Shown in pieces: positions 6,160 through 8,721 of a DNA stretch of 8,721 bases. The DNA comes from Candidatus Azambacteria bacterium RBG_16_47_10. GTDB taxonomy: Bacteria; Patescibacteriota; Minisyncoccia; GWC2-36-17; WO2-46-25. Both the position numbers and the translations under genes were made by a program. The stretch lies in NCBI GenBank assembly GCA_001773975.1, contig MEYI01000013.1, positions 1 to 8,721 of the forward strand, written 5' to 3'. Position 1 is the stretch's first letter, and each line of letters starts with the position of its first letter. The notes under the pieces are model-generated. The model saw only the letters and a program-made list of their open reading frames with translations. It was not told where the DNA came from and did no database searches.

Positions 6160-6957
6160 TTAGAGAGAACGGACGAATGCGAGCGCCCCATACAAGCCGG
6201 ATGCATCGCCTAATTCCGCCATGACTATTTCCGGAAACTCAGGAAAATGCCCGAATTCTTCAACCGAGCTCTTCACCTTTTCTACCGGGATACGACTTCG
6301 CATCACTGCACCGCCAAGTACAAAAATGTTCGGGGACCACAGCGCGATCGCATTATTCACACCGACCGCCAGCCACCGCGCCGCTTCTTCCCATGCTACA
6401 GGATCATCAATATCCTTTGCCTCTTTCCCGTATCTCTTTTTTATTCCGCTCCCGGAAATATAATGTCCGAGCGTGTGTTCGCCATCCACGATCTGCCGAT
6501 GAGGCTCAAACCCGAATGCGCTTTCGTCGAGCTTTCCGTTCACGATCCGCGCACCCCCGACACCGGTACTCACGGTGAAGTATGCAACGATACTCTTTCC
6601 TCTCCCCGCGCCAAACACCGCTTCGCCAAGCGCCCCCAATGCCGCGTCATTTTCAAGATGGACCGAACAATGAAACATCTCTTCCATGGATCCCTTCAGT
6701 AATGCATCTTCCCATTCCTCAAGATTCGGCGCATTGATAAGTCCTGACTTTTCTGCGTTCAAAATCCCAGGAACGCCGCCTACGACCACGTTTACCGGAA
6801 TGTCCCCGCATAACTCATGCGCGGTTTTTTGAAACACCTTCATTCCTTCGTTAAAATCTGCCGGCGTTGGAACGATCCTTCCGTCAACGATCGTTTCTTT
6901 ATCGCGAGATATCGCGATACGCATATTTGTCGCCCCGATGTCAAAAAGTAAATACAT
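6160..6957 (-). CDS. ROK-family sugar kinase, probably glucokinase-like
   Basis: ROK kinases phosphorylate hexoses or N-acetylhexosamines with ATP. The protein has 265 residues, somewhat short for the family (about 300), and no N-terminal helix-turn-helix, so it is a kinase rather than a ROK repressor. Visible: phosphate loop FDIGATNMRIA (5-15), VPGILN (62-67) and INAPNLEEW (74-82), catalytic base Asp104 in LENDAALGALGEA, second phosphate motif STGVGG (130-135), LGGAVM (214-219) and a C-terminal GLYGAL (254-259). The sugar-site GExGH is represented by FEPH (Glu151, His153). The usual zinc motif CxCGxxGCxE is missing: the stretch is IVDGEHTLGHYISG, with no cysteine. The gene starts 13 bases after the sugar-phosphate isomerase gene, a natural partner converting the kinase product. 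The exact sugar cannot be read from sequence. Confidence 0.88.
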   Translation of the reverse strand: MYLLFDIGATNMRIAISRDKETIVDGRIVPTPADFNEGMKVFQKTAHELCGDIPVNVVVGGVPGILNAEKSGLINAPNLEEWEDALLKGSMEEMFHCSVHLENDAALGALGEAVFGAGRGKSIVAYFTVSTGVGGARIVNGKLDESAFGFEPHRQIVDGEHTLGHYISGSGIKKRYGKEAKDIDDPVAWEEAARWLAVGVNNAIALWSPNIFVLGGAVMRSRIPVEKVKSSVEEFGHFPEFPEIVMAELGDASGLYGALAFVRSL

Positions 6958-6970
6958 GGATTCGTTTTAA

Positions 6971-7936
6971 TTATTGCATCATTTTTTTAAATTCTTCCAC
7001 CATGGGCACCAATTCCGGTTCGGTGCCGTATCGCGTCGAAAGATGATACGCCATCCAATCGGCGGTGATCAACGAAGAAAATATGCGATGCCATGGCGAA
7101 TCTCCTTCAAGTGCCACTGTGGTTACCAGCAACCCCCTATCTTCATACAATTTCTTTGTCAGCTCCATGCGCTTTACAATCCGCGGATGATCATGCGTGT
7201 CTGACAAAAATATGAAATGAAATTTTTCAGAGAGCGCTTTTGTTTCAGGAATAACATCAAACCCAGTCATTTCATTATGATTAAGTTCTGAAAGAACATT
7301 AACACATGCTGGCACCTTTGCACTCTCGTTGCATTTGATCTTCCAATTATACGCAACGGCGCTGTTTGCATCCGACGCATACACGACAGGGATCTTTCCG
7401 TATACAAGCGATGCAAGCTCTTTTCCCTGCGCTTCATAGCTTGTAGCATCAAGCGATCCTGCAAGCGCAGTGATATCGCGCTCAAGTGCCTCATCCTGCA
7501 TGACACTCGCCAATGCCTTCAGCATAAATCCGAGCGCGTGGCGTGGCTGAATACCGGTGCGCGGAATTTCCACATACGGTGCGCCGTATGTGCGGGCAAG
7601 CTCTATAAGCTTGCCGCCACTTGCGATAACAACAACACGCAATCCTTTTGCATGCGCCGCCTCCAGCGCGCTTACCGTCTCTTCCGTATTTCCGGAATAT
7701 GACACAGCGATCACAATACTGCGCGCAAGTAGTGCATCACTGACATGTGGGAGATCATATCCCCGATGAATGATGATGTCTCTATTGAAATACGGTTTCA
7801 TGATATCGGCCGGCAGCGCCGACCCTCCCATGCCGGCGATAATATACAGATCGGACCGCTCAAGCTTGTCCTTATTCTCAATGACCGGCTCGTACGCAAA
7901 CTGCGAAGGAAATTGTTTTATAGTATCGGTGATCAT
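6971..7936 (-). CDS. PGI/PMI-type SIS-domain sugar-phosphate isomerase
   Basis: This matches the archaeal-type bifunctional phosphoglucose/phosphomannose isomerase family, which interconverts glucose-6-P or mannose-6-P and fructose-6-P. The 321 residues fit the family. Two SIS sugar-binding folds are expected. The first shows GMGGSALPAD (35-44) and the phosphate-binding SYSGNTEE (79-86); PRHALGF (131-137) follows. The second contains SELNHNEMTGF (216-226), whose Glu222 is the likely catalytic base, HDHPR (248-252), and a C-terminal lysine pair (317-318) in the position of the family's active-site lysine. The start at 7936 overlaps the preceding stop as ATGA. It lies just upstream of the ROK kinase, so the two may feed hexose into glycolysis. 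Whether both isomerase activities are present cannot be decided here. Confidence 0.9.
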   Translation of the reverse strand: MITDTIKQFPSQFAYEPVIENKDKLERSDLYIIAGMGGSALPADIMKPYFNRDIIIHRGYDLPHVSDALLARSIVIAVSYSGNTEETVSALEAAHAKGLRVVVIASGGKLIELARTYGAPYVEIPRTGIQPRHALGFMLKALASVMQDEALERDITALAGSLDATSYEAQGKELASLVYGKIPVVYASDANSAVAYNWKIKCNESAKVPACVNVLSELNHNEMTGFDVIPETKALSEKFHFIFLSDTHDHPRIVKRMELTKKLYEDRGLLVTTVALEGDSPWHRIFSSLITADWMAYHLSTRYGTEPELVPMVEEFKKMMQ

Positions 7937-8472
7937 AAAGAAGATTGAATGGTAGTCGTTGGTTTATCGTCTGTCCTGTGCGCAAGCGCCGCTTGTAACA
8001 ACTCATCTTTTACCGTACCCGGATGCGGAACTTGTTTAAATGTGAAATTCTCGTGCTCGCTTGCCGTACGCACCGTCAGATCGCCATACCGCAACAATGT
8101 CGGAATAATACCATGCACGCTGACGGTAATATCTTGGATCTTTGATAATTCAAATTCCGATACTGTGCGCGAAAAAAATCCTTTTTGCTCCACCGCGATC
8201 ACTCGTTTATCCGTGACGACCCAGAGGTCGAGATAAAAATCGGTAAGCACCACAAACAACGCGATCCAAAAAAGATTGATAAAAAAAAGCGCTGCTAAAA
8301 AAACCAGGGAAAGAAGAGGGGTGAATTCATCCGGCATCTGTGACACGGCAAAAGCCGCAACGGCAACAATGACACCCAAGAAAAAAATGAGGGGCACCGC
8401 CTCAAACAACAGCACGATCATGTGGCGACGATATGTAGCAAGTACGTGTTCTCCTTCACGAAAAGTGATCAT
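7933..8472 (-). CDS. Membrane protein with bacterial PH-like (bPH2, DUF304-type) domain
   Basis: The 179 residues begin with GEHVLATYRRH, a short pre-membrane motif common in bacterial PH-domain membrane proteins. Two transmembrane helices follow at about 19-43 and 52-77. The C-terminal part has the PH-like pattern: YLDLWVVTDKRVIAVEQKG (80-98), FSRTVSEFELSKIQDI (100-115), a glycine- and hydrophobic-rich GIIPTLLRYGDLTVRTA (121-137), FKQVPHP (145-151), and a short polar tail. The domain should face the cytoplasm; the function of the family is not well established. ATGA overlaps join it to both neighbours, upstream at 8469-8472 and downstream at 7933-7936, which suggests one translation-coupled unit. 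The link to sugar metabolism is positional only. Confidence 0.88.
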   Translation of the reverse strand: MITFREGEHVLATYRRHMIVLLFEAVPLIFFLGVIVAVAAFAVSQMPDEFTPLLSLVFLAALFFINLFWIALFVVLTDFYLDLWVVTDKRVIAVEQKGFFSRTVSEFELSKIQDITVSVHGIIPTLLRYGDLTVRTASEHENFTFKQVPHPGTVKDELLQAALAHRTDDKPTTTIQSSL

Positions 8473-8711
8473 AAGCCTTGGGGAATAATGTGCGTGATAA
8501 ATACCTCATTCACCGCTTCCCATTGAATGCCCGAAAATACCAAAAACTCCGCGAACATCAACGCCAGCGCCCCAGCGACAAACACGAATATGATGATCTG
8601 GTGCTGCTGTTTTCCGATACGGTAATGCGTGAAATGAAATACCACCACCGCTGCGCCGATAAAAAAAATCGCTATACCGACAATAAAGATAAGGGATATG
8701 AATGTAGCCAT
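8469..8711 (-). CDS. Small hypothetical two-helix membrane protein, 80 aa
   Basis: No family recognised. The 80-residue protein has two clear hydrophobic helices, at about 4-27 and 38-61, joined by a basic, histidine-containing loop (HFTHYRIGKQQHQ) that should be cytoplasmic, which places both ends outside. A short tail ends in HIIPQGL. Support for its being real: it occupies otherwise empty sequence, it has membrane-protein composition, and its TGA overlaps the ATG of the PH-domain gene as ATGA (8469-8472). The ATG at 8711 is only 10 bases from the window edge, so an upstream start or a preceding overlapping gene cannot be judged. It may cooperate with the PH-domain membrane protein, but only the adjacency suggests this. 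Confidence 0.7.
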   Translation of the reverse strand: MATFISLIFIVGIAIFFIGAAVVVFHFTHYRIGKQQHQIIIFVFVAGALALMFAEFLVFSGIQWEAVNEVFITHIIPQGL

Positions 8712-8721
8712 TAATTCCAGT

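Noticed and set aside
6160..6957. ROK transcription repressor
   Set aside because: The protein starts directly at the kinase phosphate loop; there is no helix-turn-helix domain.
8281..8303. Runs of 8 and 7 A in the PH-domain gene as a frameshift or slippage site
   Set aside because: The reading frame is intact across both runs and encodes a transmembrane helix rich in Phe; the runs are explained by TTT codons.

Overview
The window is a gene-dense, single-strand stretch: ten genes, all on the minus strand, running from a small membrane protein at the right edge (8711) to a uvrA gene cut off by the left edge (base 1). Spacers are 13 bases or less or overlapping, except for a 92-base repeat-rich spacer (4703-4794) and a 59-base gap (2351-2409). 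No rRNA, tRNA, CRISPR array or insertion sequence was seen. The compact layout, the weak or absent Shine-Dalgarno sequences, the archaeal-type sugar-phosphate isomerase, the bacterial PH-domain membrane protein and the small membrane protein with a GRKWWRIIY motif suggest a candidate-phyla bacterium (Patescibacteria, possibly Parcubacteria-like). This is a judgement from gene style, not a database match.

In order of transcription (right to left): an 80-aa two-helix membrane protein, a PH-like (bPH2) membrane protein, a PGI/PMI-type SIS isomerase, a ROK sugar kinase, endonuclease III (nth) and 16S rRNA m3U methyltransferase (rsmE). The first three are joined by ATGA stop/start overlaps and the next three by gaps of 7-13 bases. 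After the repeat spacer come endonuclease IV (nfo), a 100-aa membrane protein joined to nfo by another ATGA overlap, tRNA-guanine transglycosylase (tgt, overlapping the previous gene by 37 bases) and, after a 59-base gap, uvrA.

Functionally the block combines DNA repair (nth and nfo are successive base-excision-repair steps; uvrA is nucleotide excision repair), RNA modification (rsmE, tgt), entry of hexose into glycolysis (ROK kinase plus PGI/PMI) and three small or uncharacterised membrane proteins. No clearly new multi-gene system is visible. The points most worth a second look are: the 7-bp-periodic inverted-repeat spacer at 4713-4796; an Nth whose iron-sulfur motif has lost two of four cysteines; a Tgt whose substrate-specificity loop is GGSFDKD instead of the usual bacterial GGLAVGE; a ROK kinase without its cysteine zinc motif; and consensus -10 boxes only 6-8 bases ahead of start codons, suggesting leaderless transcripts for uvrA, rsmE and perhaps tgt.
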